Positions 16,358-24,954 of a DNA stretch of 64,000 nucleotides are shown piece by piece. Below the pieces are notes generated by a model that saw nothing but the letters and a program-made list of their open reading frames with translations, was not told the origin of the DNA and made no database searches. The translations under genes and the position numbers were made by a program. Every line of letters begins with the position of its first letter. The stretch's first letter is position 1. Source of the DNA: an uncultured Oscillospiraceae bacterium (lineage in GTDB: Bacteria; Bacillota; Clostridia; Oscillospirales; Oscillospiraceae); assembly GCA_958423465.1 (NCBI GenBank), contig CATZRD010000006.1:1-64000 (forward strand), given 5' to 3'.

Positions 16358-17229
16358 AGCGGGTGATACTGTGCCCTAACCCCTATCGGGACAAGGGGCT
16401 TTTGGCCGCCAAGCGGGCGGACGCCATCCTGCGCCAGTCCGGGCTGCAGACGGTGTTCTGTCTCCCCTTCAAGCCCGAGGGGGGCGAGGAGCAGTTCGGC
16501 GTCAGCTGCCGCCCCCTGCAGCAGGAGATCCGCTCCTGCGACCTGATCGTGGCCTTCGGCGGCGACGGGACCATCCTCCATCTGGCCAAGACGGCGGCCA
16601 TCCGGGGCGTCCCCCTGCTGGGAGTGAACCTGGGGAGCCTGGGCTTCATGTCGGAGCTGGAGATCGGGGAGATGGACCTGCTGGGCAATCTGGCCGCCGG
16701 GCGGTTCCGCCGGGAAAAGCGGATGATGCTGGACGTGACCGTGCTCCGGGAGGGCCGGGGCGTCTACAATAATATCGGCCTCAACGACGCGGTGGTGAGC
16801 AAGGGGGCCATGGCCCGGGTCATCCGGCTGCAGGTCTCCTCGGGGGAGACCCGGCTGGGCATCTTCTCCGGCGACGGGGTGGTGGTGGCCTCGCCTACCG
16901 GCTCCACCGGCTACTCCCTGTCCGCCGGCGGGCCCATCGTGGAGCCTACCGCCCAGAATTTCGTCATCAGTCCCATCTGCGCCCATTCCATTTTCGCCAA
17001 GAGCTTTGTGCTGTCCGCCGCCGGGACGGTCACCGTGGCGCCGGCGGATCAGAACCGCAAGCAGGTGTATCTCTCCGTGGACGGCGGCAAGGCCTTCGCC
17101 CTGAAGAGCGGGGACCGGGTGCGAGTCGCCCGTTCCCGGTACGAGACGGAGCTGCTGCGGCTGTCGGACAAGAGCATCTATGAGATCTTACGCACTAAAA
17201 TGTCAGGAGGCATCGGATATGAAAAATGA
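16354..17229 (+). CDS. nadK: NAD kinase
   Basis: A 291-aa ATP-dependent NAD kinase that supplies NADP+. The GGDGT motif (from Gly69) and SPTGSTGYSLSAGGPI are the two catalytic signatures. The ATG overlaps the tlyA stop (ATGA). The last 11 nt overlap argR, whose AGGAGG site lies inside this gene. Confidence 0.96.
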   Translation: MKRVILCPNPYRDKGLLAAKRADAILRQSGLQTVFCLPFKPEGGEEQFGVSCRPLQQEIRSCDLIVAFGGDGTILHLAKTAAIRGVPLLGVNLGSLGFMSELEIGEMDLLGNLAAGRFRREKRMMLDVTVLREGRGVYNNIGLNDAVVSKGAMARVIRLQVSSGETRLGIFSGDGVVVASPTGSTGYSLSAGGPIVEPTAQNFVISPICAHSIFAKSFVLSAAGTVTVAPADQNRKQVYLSVDGGKAFALKSGDRVRVARSRYETELLRLSDKSIYEILRTKMSGGIGYEK

Positions 17230-17671
17230 CCGGCAGACCAGGATCATGGAGATCATCCAGCGGGAGCCTATCGAGACCCAGGAGCAGCTCCAGCAGCGGC
17301 TGAGCGAGGAGGGGATCGCCTGCACCCAGGCCACCATTTCCCGGGACATCAAGCAGATGCACCTCATCAAGGAGCCGGTGGGCCAGGGCAAGTACCGCTA
17401 CGCCGTGTCCAACCAGCGCAACCGCCTGAACGTGGCGGACAAGTTGCGCACCATCTTCCGGGAGAGCATCGTCAGCGTGGACTGCGCCCAGAACATCGTG
17501 GTCATCAAGACCATGGCGGGACTGGCCAACGCCGCCGCCGCCGCCCTGGACGGCATGGAGATCCCCTATATGATCGGCTCGCTGGCGGGCAACGACACGG
17601 CCATCCTGGTGATGCGGGACGGGGAGTCCGCCCGGGACTTCTGCAGCGAGATCCACGAGATGATGAAGTGA
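17219..17671 (+). CDS. argR: arginine repressor ArgR/AhrC
   Basis: A 150-aa regulator with an N-terminal winged helix (about residues 4-70, with TQATISRDIKQMHLIK) and a C-terminal oligomerisation/arginine-binding domain (GSLAGNDTAILVMRD). It represses arginine synthesis and activates catabolism as an arginine-bound hexamer. AGGAGG (17205-17210) fixes ATG 17219; the 13-codon upstream extension is inside nadK. No arginine genes are in the window; its place beside recN is the usual Firmicutes order. Confidence 0.95.
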   Translation: MKNDRQTRIMEIIQREPIETQEQLQQRLSEEGIACTQATISRDIKQMHLIKEPVGQGKYRYAVSNQRNRLNVADKLRTIFRESIVSVDCAQNIVVIKTMAGLANAAAAALDGMEIPYMIGSLAGNDTAILVMRDGESARDFCSEIHEMMK

Positions 17672-17705
17672 TCCATCCCGCCGCGGGCGAGAAGGAGGAA
17701 AGACC

Positions 17706-19382
17706 ATGCTGCATCTGCTCCACATCGAGAATATCGCCGTCATCGAGGAGGCGGACATCACCTTCGACGGCGGCTTCAACGCCCTCACCGGCGAGACCGG
17801 CGCGGGCAAATCCATCGTCATCGACGCCATGGGGGCGGTGCTGGGCCAGCGGACCAGCCGGGATCTGATCCGCACCGGGGCCCACCGGGCCTTCGTCAGC
17901 GCACTTTTCACCGGCGTGCCGCCGCTGGCGGCGCTGGCGGAGCAGGGGCTGGAGGCCCCCGACGGGGAGCTGCTGCTCCAGCGGGAGATCTGCGCCGACG
18001 GCAGAAACGTCTGCCGGGTGGGGGGCAAGCCCGTCACCGTGGCCCAGCTGCGCCGGGTGGGCTGTCAGCTCATCAACATCCACGGCCAGCAGGACGGCCA
18101 GCAGCTTCTGGACGAGGAGCAGCACCAGGCCTATCTGGACGGCTACGGCCGCCTGGAGCCTGCCCTGGAGGCGTACCGGGCCTGCTACCAGGCCATGGAA
18201 GAGATCCGGCGGAAGATGAGCCGCCTGGAGATGGACGAGTCGGAGAAGGCCCGCCGGGTGGACAGCCTGCAATTCCAGATCGACGAGCTGGAGCGGGCCA
18301 GGCTGGAGCCGGGTGAGGAGGAGGAGCTGGACCGGCGCAGGAGCATCCTGCGCAGCGGGGAGAAGCTCACCTCCGCCGTGGAGGGCGCTCTGTGGAGCCT
18401 CAGCGGCGGGGACGAGGGCGGCGGCGCCGTCAGCGCTCTGCGGGAGGCCTCCGCGGCCATGGCCGGCGTCCGGGGGCTGGGGGAGGACTTCGCCCAGCTC
18501 TACAGCCGGCTGGAGGCTTTGCAGTCCGAGGCCTACGACGTGGCGGAGACCCTGCGGGACCTCAGCGACGGCTTTGACTTCTCCCCCCAGGAGCTGGACC
18601 GGCTGGAGAGCCGGGCGGACCAGCTGTACCGCCTGAAGAAGAAGTACGGCGCCACGGTGGAGGACATGCTGGCCTACCTGGACCGGTGCCGGGAGGAGCT
18701 GGACCGGATCACCTTCGCCGCCGACACCCTGGCCCGCCTGGAGAAGGACCTGGCCAAAGAGCGGAAGCGGACCCTGGAGGCCGCCGGCGCTCTGTCCCAG
18801 GCGAGAAAGGCCGCGGCGGCGGAGCTGGAACAGCGCATCCAGGAGGAGCTGCGCCAGCTTGACATGCCCCGGGTCCGATTCTCCATCCAGTTTACGGACA
18901 AGGAGCCGGACGATACCGGCACGGACCAGATCCGTTTCCTCATGTCCGCCAACGTGGGGGAGGAGCTGCGGCCCATCAGCCGGGTGGCCTCCGGCGGCGA
19001 GCTGGCCCGGATCATGCTGGCCCTGAAAAACGTGCTGGCGGAGAACGAGGACATCGGTACTCTGGTGTTCGACGAGGTGGACACCGGCGTCAGCGGCCGG
19101 GCGGCCCAGAAGGTGGCCCGGAAGCTGGCCCAGGTCAGCCGCCGGAAGCAGGTGCTGTGCGTCACCCATCTGCCCCAACTGGCGGCCATGGCGGACACCC
19201 ACTTCTCCGTGGAGAAGGGGGAGCGGGACGGGCGGACCTACACCAGCGTGGTCCGGCTGGACCGGGAGGGCCGCTGCGCCGAGCTGGCCCGCCTCACCGG
19301 CGGGGAAGCCGTCACCGACGCCATGCTGGCAGGGGCGCGGGAGCTGATTGCCGGGGCGGACGCCTATAAACAGGGACTGTAA
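17706..19382 (+). CDS. recN: DNA repair protein RecN
   Basis: A 558-aa SMC-like ATPase acting early in double-strand break repair. It has an N-terminal Walker A GETGAGKS (about residues 29-36), central coiled-coil arms rich in Glu/Arg/Leu (about 150-370), an ABC signature in VASGGELARIMLALK, and Walker B TLVFDEVDTGVSG. AAGGAGG precedes the ATG. Length is standard. It ends the dxs-recN block. Confidence 0.96.
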   Translation: MLHLLHIENIAVIEEADITFDGGFNALTGETGAGKSIVIDAMGAVLGQRTSRDLIRTGAHRAFVSALFTGVPPLAALAEQGLEAPDGELLLQREICADGRNVCRVGGKPVTVAQLRRVGCQLINIHGQQDGQQLLDEEQHQAYLDGYGRLEPALEAYRACYQAMEEIRRKMSRLEMDESEKARRVDSLQFQIDELERARLEPGEEEELDRRRSILRSGEKLTSAVEGALWSLSGGDEGGGAVSALREASAAMAGVRGLGEDFAQLYSRLEALQSEAYDVAETLRDLSDGFDFSPQELDRLESRADQLYRLKKKYGATVEDMLAYLDRCREELDRITFAADTLARLEKDLAKERKRTLEAAGALSQARKAAAAELEQRIQEELRQLDMPRVRFSIQFTDKEPDDTGTDQIRFLMSANVGEELRPISRVASGGELARIMLALKNVLAENEDIGTLVFDEVDTGVSGRAAQKVARKLAQVSRRKQVLCVTHLPQLAAMADTHFSVEKGERDGRTYTSVVRLDREGRCAELARLTGGEAVTDAMLAGARELIAGADAYKQGL

Positions 19383-19457
19383 AGGAAAATCACTTGAAAG
19401 ACAGAACCGCCGCTCAGCAGAGTGCCGGGCGGCGTCTAAGGAGAAGAGGAGAGCGCT

Positions 19458-19736
19458 ATGAAAGAGAAAAAGGTCATTGTGACCGTAATCGGCAAGGACA
19501 AGGTGGGCATCATCGCCCGGACCTGCACCTATCTGGCGGACAGCGGCGTCAACATTCTGGATATTTCCCAGACCATCGTCCAGGGCTACTTCAACATGAT
19601 GATGATCGTGGACTTCGCCCAGGCGGTGAAGCCCTTTGCCGACTGCGCCCGGGAGCTGGAGAGCCTGGGCCGGGACATGGGCGTGAAGATCCTCTGCCAG
19701 AAGGCGGAGATCTTTGAGTCCATGCACCAGATCTGA
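19458..19736 (+). CDS. UPF0237 ACT-domain protein
   Basis: A 92-aa single ACT domain (GcvR-like half): VIVTVIGKDKVGIIARTCTYLADSGVNI opens with the usual beta-strand and ligand-binding loop. Such domains bind small ligands, often amino acids; no ligand is known for UPF0237. It follows recN by 75 nt with a GGAGAAGAGGAG site. UPF0237 and UPF0210 genes are adjacent in many Firmicutes, as here. Confidence 0.9.
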   Translation: MKEKKVIVTVIGKDKVGIIARTCTYLADSGVNILDISQTIVQGYFNMMMIVDFAQAVKPFADCARELESLGRDMGVKILCQKAEIFESMHQI

Positions 19737-19752
19737 GAGCGGAGGCAAAAGT

Positions 19753-21117
19753 ATGATCAGTAATTGGGAAGTCACGGAGACCAACCAGATGATCGAGCAC
19801 GAGAATCTGGACGTGCGGACCATCACCCTGGGCATCAGCCTTCTGGACTGCGCCGACAGCGACCTGGGCCGGCTCAACGAGAAGATCTACCGCAAGATCA
19901 CCGCCGTAGCCCGGGACCTGACGGCGGTGGGACGGGACATCGAGCAGGAGTACAGCATCCCCGTGGTGAACAAGCGCATCTCCGTCACCCCCATCGCCCT
20001 GGTAGGCGGCGGGGCCTGCAAAACGGAGGAGGATTTCGTTTCCATCGCCAGGACCCTGGACCGGGCGGCCAGGGAGGTGGGGGTCAACTTCATCGGCGGC
20101 TATTCCGCCCTGGTGTCCAAGGGCATGACCGGGGCGGACCAGCTCCTTATCCGCTCCATCCCCCAGGCTCTGGCGGAGACGGATTTCATTTGTTCCTCCG
20201 TCAATGTGGCCTCCACCCGGACGGGGATCAACATGGACGCGGTGCGGCTCATGGGCCAGGTGGTGCGCTCCACCGCCCTGGCCACGGCGGACCGGGACTC
20301 CATCGGCTGCGCCAAGCTGGTGGTGTTCTGCAACGCCCCCGACGACAACCCCTTTATGGCCGGCGCCTTCCATGGCGTCACTGAGGCGGACGCCGTCATC
20401 AACGTGGGCGTCAGCGGCCCCGGCGTGGTCAAGACCGCCCTGGAGCGGGTCCGGGGAGCCAGCTTCGAGGTGCTGTGCGAGACCATCAAGCGCACCGCCT
20501 TCAAGATCACCCGGGTGGGCCAGCTGGTGGCCCGGGAGGCGTCGGAAAAGCTGGGGGTGCCCTTCGGCGTGGTGGACCTGTCCCTGGCTCCCACCCCCAC
20601 GGTGGGCGACAGCGTGGCGGAGATCCTCCAGGAGATGGGCCTGGAGCACCCCGGCGCGCCGGGGACCACGGCGGCCCTGGCCATGCTCAACGACCAGGTG
20701 AAGAAGGGCGGCGTCATGGCGGCCTCCTATGTGGGGGGCCTGTCCGGCGCGTTCATCCCCGTCAGCGAGGACCAGGGCATGATCGACGCGGTGAACGCCG
20801 GGGCCCTGACCCTGGAGAAGCTGGAGGCCATGACCTGCGTGTGCTCCGTGGGGCTGGATATGATCGCCATTCCCGGAGACACCAAAGCGGAGACCATATC
20901 CGGCGTCATCGCCGACGAAATGGCCATCGGCATGGTGAACCAGAAGACCACGGCGGTGCGGCTCATCCCTGTCATCGGCAAGACCGTGGGGGATACCGCC
21001 CAGTTCGGCGGGCTGCTGGGCTACGCGCCCATCCTGCCGGTGAACCGGTTTGGCTGCGGGGAGTTCGTGGGCCGGTCCGGCCGCATCCCCGCCCCCATCC
21101 ACAGCTTTAAGAACTGA
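19753..21117 (+). CDS. UPF0210 (DUF711/PFL-like fold) protein
   Basis: A 454-aa protein of the UPF0210 family, related in fold to pyruvate formate-lyase-like proteins but without a glycyl radical motif. Conserved segments include NKRISVTPIALVGGGA, DRDSIGCAKLVVFCNAPDDNPF and INVGVSGPGVV. Molecular function is unestablished. The start is ATG 19753 after GCGGAGGC; the 13 upstream codons overlap the ACT gene. The 16-nt gap to the ACT gene indicates an operon and perhaps a ligand-sensing partner. Confidence 0.9.
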   Translation: MISNWEVTETNQMIEHENLDVRTITLGISLLDCADSDLGRLNEKIYRKITAVARDLTAVGRDIEQEYSIPVVNKRISVTPIALVGGGACKTEEDFVSIARTLDRAAREVGVNFIGGYSALVSKGMTGADQLLIRSIPQALAETDFICSSVNVASTRTGINMDAVRLMGQVVRSTALATADRDSIGCAKLVVFCNAPDDNPFMAGAFHGVTEADAVINVGVSGPGVVKTALERVRGASFEVLCETIKRTAFKITRVGQLVAREASEKLGVPFGVVDLSLAPTPTVGDSVAEILQEMGLEHPGAPGTTAALAMLNDQVKKGGVMAASYVGGLSGAFIPVSEDQGMIDAVNAGALTLEKLEAMTCVCSVGLDMIAIPGDTKAETISGVIADEMAIGMVNQKTTAVRLIPVIGKTVGDTAQFGGLLGYAPILPVNRFGCGEFVGRSGRIPAPIHSFKN

Positions 21118-21129
21118 GGAGCGGCGGCA

Positions 21130-21594
21130 ATGGACGCGCGTATCGTGCCGCTGAGAGACCGCCCCGGGATGAAGGAGCGGGCCGCCGGATGGTTCCATGA
21201 AAAATGGGGAATTCCTCTGGCGGCGTATTTGGATAGCATGGACGCCTGCCTGAAGGCAGACGGCCCGGTCCCTCAATGGTATCTGGCCATGGAGGGGGAC
21301 CGGATCGTCGGCGGCCTGGGCGTCATCGAAAACGACTTTCACGACAGGAAGGACCTGACCCCCAACGTCTGCGCCGTGTACACGGAGGCGGACCGGCGCG
21401 GCCGGGGCGTGGCCGGCGCGCTGCTGCGGTATGTGTGCGCCGACATGGAGGAGAAGGGAATCGACACCCTGTATCTGCTGACGGACCACACCTCGCTTTA
21501 TGAGCGCTGGGGGTGGGAATTCCTCTGCATGGTCCAGGGGGACGGGGAGCCGGCGCCCTCCCGCATGTACGTCCACCGGGCCGGCGGCGTGTAA
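21130..21594 (+). CDS. GNAT-family N-acetyltransferase
   Basis: A 154-aa acetyltransferase. The acetyl-CoA pyrophosphate-binding loop is RRGRGVAGALL (about residues 97-107), preceded by the VCAVYTEADRR strand, and a late YERWGWEF segment matches the last strand and helix of the fold. The substrate cannot be told. It lies 12 nt after the UPF0210 gene and is probably in the same operon. Confidence 0.85.
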   Translation: MDARIVPLRDRPGMKERAAGWFHEKWGIPLAAYLDSMDACLKADGPVPQWYLAMEGDRIVGGLGVIENDFHDRKDLTPNVCAVYTEADRRGRGVAGALLRYVCADMEEKGIDTLYLLTDHTSLYERWGWEFLCMVQGDGEPAPSRMYVHRAGGV

Positions 21595-21619
21595 GCCGCC
21601 AAAAGAAAATCAGACAGCA

Positions 21620-21972
21620 ATAGCCCCACGAACCCATCCATCGGTTCGTGGGGCTATCGCACAGATTCAGTTGTCAACGATCAGGTCCACCTTTCTGGGA
21701 TTCCCTTGCGCGGAAAAACGGTTCTCGCCTTCGTCTCGTCAGTGTGTTGTCGGAGTGATCTCCGCGTGGATAAAGATATCCGGGCTGCTTACGCTGGTGA
21801 GGGACGCCTTACCGGCCAGGGTGCTGGGAACAGAGGAACAGCGGGAATGGTGCCGCGGACCCCCAGGGGCGTGTTCAGGTATCCTGTGGGTCAGGCTGAC
21901 CTGTACATGGGACCGTACCTCCTTGGCAGATTTCCGGGGTTGATACTTCCATCTATCTCCTTTGGTTCCGTG
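21620..21972 (-). ncRNA. orphan ~350-nt transcription unit (candidate structured RNA or decayed small gene)
   Basis: A gene-free stretch (21595-22032) has on the minus strand a near-consensus promoter at one end and a 14-15 bp perfect hairpin at the other (21620-21657), with an imperfect T-rich tail beyond (GATTTTCTTTT). Inside are GGTCA/TGACC and CCCCTGGGGG-type repeats and two AGGAG-like sites. The first, AAAGGAG, precedes a 25-codon ORF (MEVSTPEICQ...) ending in TGA. A +1 frame is open for almost the whole unit but has no ATG, GTG or TTG start and one in-frame TGA. I recognise no RNA family and cannot say whether it is coding. Confidence 0.45.
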
Positions 21973-21977
21973 ACTAA

Positions 21978-22006
21978 ACTATACAATACTTTTTAAAAAT
22001 TGTCAA
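21978..22006 (-). promoter_or_regulatory. promoter of the orphan transcription unit
   Basis: TTGACA (22001-22006, minus) and TATAGT (21978-21983) with a 17-nt spacer, one of the strongest promoter matches in the window. It lies directly after the ytvI stop. Confidence 0.8.
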
Positions 22007-22032
22007 GGGATTTTATCATTTCTTCCAAAAAA

Positions 22033-23097
22033 TTATCGCCAAAGCCGCACCACTCCCGCGTCGGACAGCTGCTTGACCAGCAGAAGCAGAATGGGCATGA
22101 GCAGCATCCCGCCGATTCCCATGAGGCGGAAGCCTACATACATGGCCAAAAGGGCGGAGAGGGGCGGCAGCCCCGCCTGTCCCGCCAGGAGCCTGGGCTC
22201 CAGCAGGGAGTGGGACAGGGTGGCCACGGCGTACAGGGCCAGCAGGCCCAGTCCCCGGCCGGTGTCCCCCAGAAGCAGCAGCGCCGCCGCCCAGGGGATC
22301 AGCACCGTGCCCGTGCCCAGCACCGGCAGGGCGTCCACCAGGGCGGTGAAGGCCGCCGCCAGCAGAGCGTAGTCCATGCCCATCAGCAGGAACCCCGCCA
22401 GCAGGATGACAAAGGTCACCGTCAGCAGAATGGCCTCGGACCGCAGCCACTTGAGCATGGTGGATCGGAAGCACTGAGCGGCGGCGCGGCACCGCCCCTG
22501 CCAGGCGGCGGGGAGCTGGCGCTTCAGAAAGGCCAGGATCTCCGGGTAGCCCAGGCTGGTGAAATAGACCGCCAGCACTGTGGTGATGAGAAAAAGCCCC
22601 AGGTCCGGCAGCTTGCCCACCAGAAGGGAGGCGGTCTCCATGAGCCAGCTCCCCGCCCGGCCGGCCAGGGTGGGCGCGGCCTGGGCCAAATGCTCCGCCG
22701 CGTGGTCCAGGGCCGTCCGCACCGCCTGGGGGCAGGCGGCATACCAGCCCTCCACCCGGTCCAGCAGGCTGTTCCACAGCTGAGGAAAGCGCGCCGCCGT
22801 CTCCGGGATCCGGTCCATCCAGCCGGCCAGCTCCATCCCCAGCCGCGCCGCCAGCAGAAGCAGCGTTCCCCCCGCCACCACCAGCACGCCGGTGGTCACC
22901 GCGGCGGCAGCGAAGCTCCGGCGGACGTGGAGCCGGCGGCGGAAGCGCTGCACCAGCGGCTCCGCCATAGCGGCCAGGCCCAGGGCCAGCAGAAAGGGCA
23001 GCAGGGGAGCCAGCAGCCACCGGAAGAACACATATCCGCCCCCTGCCCACAGGGCGGCGGCGACCGTACGCTGCACAAGAACATTTATATCTGACAT
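22033..23097 (-). CDS. ytvI: AI-2E family transporter, YtvI-type sporulation membrane protein
   Basis: A 354-aa protein with about eight hydrophobic segments and the AI-2E/PerM fold; the C-terminal half (VDALPVLGTGTVLIPWA ... SHSLLEPRLLAGQAGLPPL) resembles B. subtilis YtvI, a sporulation integral membrane protein of unknown mechanism. Family members are permeases or flippases. ATG 23097 is 14 nt after GGAG; an in-frame GTG five codons upstream overlaps that site, so the exact start is uncertain. It is divergent from the ACT protein gene at 23236. Confidence 0.85.
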   Translation of the reverse strand: MSDINVLVQRTVAAALWAGGGYVFFRWLLAPLLPFLLALGLAAMAEPLVQRFRRRLHVRRSFAAAAVTTGVLVVAGGTLLLLAARLGMELAGWMDRIPETAARFPQLWNSLLDRVEGWYAACPQAVRTALDHAAEHLAQAAPTLAGRAGSWLMETASLLVGKLPDLGLFLITTVLAVYFTSLGYPEILAFLKRQLPAAWQGRCRAAAQCFRSTMLKWLRSEAILLTVTFVILLAGFLLMGMDYALLAAAFTALVDALPVLGTGTVLIPWAAALLLLGDTGRGLGLLALYAVATLSHSLLEPRLLAGQAGLPPLSALLAMYVGFRLMGIGGMLLMPILLLLVKQLSDAGVVRLWR

Positions 23098-23167
23098 ATA
23101 GACGAACTGCACTCCTTTTTCGGCGGCGCGCCGCGAATTTTTGGTAAAAAAGGCAGGGACGTATTGG

Positions 23168-23196
23168 TTGCCAGGACAGGGACGGTATGATACAAT
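23168..23196 (+). promoter_or_regulatory. sigma-A-type promoter of the ACT-hom-lysC operon
   Basis: TTGCCA (23168-23173) and TACAAT (23191-23196), 17-nt spacer. The leader to ATG 23236 is only about 35 nt, so no riboswitch or T-box fits here. Confidence 0.75.
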
Positions 23197-23235
23197 ATTA
23201 CAATACAGGGACAAGTGACCATGGAGGAAAAACAA

Positions 23236-23676
23236 ATGGGTGCAAAAACGAAATTCTACATCGTCGCGGCAGACGCGCTGCCGGAGATCTTCACCAAGGT
23301 GGCGGAGGCCAAACGGATGCTGCTGGCCGGAGAGGCCGGCACGGTGGGAGAGGCCACCCGGCATGTAGGGATCAGCCGCAGCGCCTTCTATAAGTACAAG
23401 GACGCGGTGCAGCCCTTCAACAACATGAAATCGGGGCATATCATCACCTTCTACGCCATGCTGAAGGACAACCCCGGTGTTTTGAGCAATGTCCTTGCTA
23501 TTTTTGCCGGGACGGGGGCAAATATACTGACCATCAACCAGTCCATTCCCACCAACGGCTGCGCGGCGGTGACCATCTCGGCGGAGACCAGCGAGATGGA
23601 GCAGAACCTGGAGGAGCTGCTGGCCGCGGCGGCGGCGGTGGAGGGCGTGCTGAAATTTGAGATCCTGGCCGGCTGA
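23236..23676 (+). CDS. ACT-domain protein of the PheB/UPF0735 type
   Basis: A 146-aa protein. An N-terminal helix-turn-helix-like half (GTVGEATRHVGISRSAFYKYKDAV) is followed by an ACT domain (about residues 65-146, from KSGHIITFYAMLKDNPGVLSNVL). This is the PheB/UPF0735 architecture, often next to hom in Firmicutes. By domain logic it may sense an amino acid and regulate the following genes or enzymes; this is not proven. GGAGGAA (23223-23229) supports ATG 23236 over upstream GTG 23215 and ATG 23221. Confidence 0.9.
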   Translation: MGAKTKFYIVAADALPEIFTKVAEAKRMLLAGEAGTVGEATRHVGISRSAFYKYKDAVQPFNNMKSGHIITFYAMLKDNPGVLSNVLAIFAGTGANILTINQSIPTNGCAAVTISAETSEMEQNLEELLAAAAAVEGVLKFEILAG

Positions 23677-23696
23677 GCCAGGGGAAAGGAGCCGTT

Positions 23697-24866
23697 ATGG
23701 CAAAGATCGCGATCATGGGCTTCGGCACCGTGGGCGGCGGCGTGGCGGAGGTGCTGCGCCGCAACGGTGAGGAGATTCGCGCCCGCCTGGGCGAGAGCGT
23801 GGAGCTGAAGTATATCCTGGACGTCCGGGATCTCTCCGCCACGCCCTACGCGGACAAGGCGGTGAAGGACTTCTCCGTGCTGGAGAACGACCCGGAGCTG
23901 GACCTGGTGGTGGAGTCCATCGGGGGCGCCAGGGTGGCGCTGGAGTTCACCCGCCGGGCGCTTATGGCGGGCAAGCATGTGGTTACCTCCAACAAGGAGC
24001 TGGTGGCCTCCCACGGCCGGGAGCTGCTGGACATCGCCCGGGAGAAAAACGTCAACTACCTCTTTGAGGCCAGCGTAGGCGGCGGCATCCCGGTGCTGCG
24101 GCCCCTGACCTGGTGCCTGGCGGGCAACCAGATCCAGGAGATCGCGGGGATCCTCAACGGTACCACCAACTATATCCTGACCCGGATGGTCAAGGGGGGC
24201 GTCTCCTTTGACGCGGCGCTGAAGGAGGCGCAGGCCAGGGGCTACGCCGAGGCCGACCCCACCGCCGACGTGGAGGGCCTGGACGCGGGGCGGAAGATCT
24301 GCATCCTCTCCGACCTGGCCTGGGGCCGGGAGGTGCGCCCGGAGGCCATCTCCGTGCGGGGGATCTCCGGCGTGGACCTGAAGGACGTGGCCATCGCCAG
24401 CGGCGCGGGCTACCGGGTGAAGCTGCTGGGCCGGGCCATGCGCCTGGCCGGCGGGCGGCAGGCCGCCTTCGTCTCTCCCCATCTGGTGCCGGAGAGCTGC
24501 CCTCTGGCGGGGGTGGACGACGTATTCAACGCCATCATGATCCGGGGCAACGCCGTGGGCGACGTGATGTTCTACGGACGGGGAGCGGGGGACCTTCCCA
24601 CCGCCTCCGCCGTGGTGGGGGACGTGGTGGACGCCCTGCTCCACCGGCACAGCCGCCGGGCCATCGGCTGGGGCGAGGCGGCGGAGCTGGCGGACTTCGA
24701 GACGGAGCTGCCCCTCTACTGGTATCTCCGGGGCGGTTTTACCGCGCCGCCCAGCAGCGAGACCCTGTCCGACGGGGCTGTTATCGTGGGACCGGTGCCC
24801 TTCCGGGAGGCCCGGGCTCTGGCCGCCCGGGTAGGGGCCCAGGCCCTGCTGCCCGTTCTGCGCTGA
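23697..24866 (+). CDS. hom: homoserine dehydrogenase
   Basis: A 389-aa NAD(P)-dependent enzyme that reduces aspartate semialdehyde to homoserine for threonine and methionine synthesis. The nucleotide-binding motif GFGTVGGGVAEVL is at residues 7-19, and GILNGTTNYILTRM and the catalytic-region EGLDAGRKICILSDLAWG follow. The C-terminal part after about residue 320 is only ~65 residues, clearly shorter than the ACT domain of ~430-aa homologues, so feedback control may be altered. It lies 20 nt after the ACT protein gene and 88 nt before lysC. thrC is unlinked at 38.8 kb. Confidence 0.95.
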   Translation: MAKIAIMGFGTVGGGVAEVLRRNGEEIRARLGESVELKYILDVRDLSATPYADKAVKDFSVLENDPELDLVVESIGGARVALEFTRRALMAGKHVVTSNKELVASHGRELLDIAREKNVNYLFEASVGGGIPVLRPLTWCLAGNQIQEIAGILNGTTNYILTRMVKGGVSFDAALKEAQARGYAEADPTADVEGLDAGRKICILSDLAWGREVRPEAISVRGISGVDLKDVAIASGAGYRVKLLGRAMRLAGGRQAAFVSPHLVPESCPLAGVDDVFNAIMIRGNAVGDVMFYGRGAGDLPTASAVVGDVVDALLHRHSRRAIGWGEAAELADFETELPLYWYLRGGFTAPPSSETLSDGAVIVGPVPFREARALAARVGAQALLPVLR

Positions 24867-24954
24867 CCGGGGCGGCGAAGGACCGTGACGCGGCGGCCCG
24901 GCCCTGGGTATACTGGGGTGCGGCCACTCCATTCCATAGAAGGGAAGTTGAGAT

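Noticed and set aside
21660..21760. UGA in the orphan unit as a selenocysteine codon
   Set aside because: The frame has no start codon and I see no convincing SECIS-like hairpin after the UGA; a broken or non-coding frame is simpler.
21706..21996. 96-aa plus-strand ORF over the orphan transcription unit
   Set aside because: No ribosome binding site or promoter on that strand; the promoter and hairpin both point to the minus strand.
24867..24954. Lysine riboswitch or T-box before lysC
   Set aside because: The 88-nt gap between hom and lysC is too short for either element, and no terminator-antiterminator pair is present.
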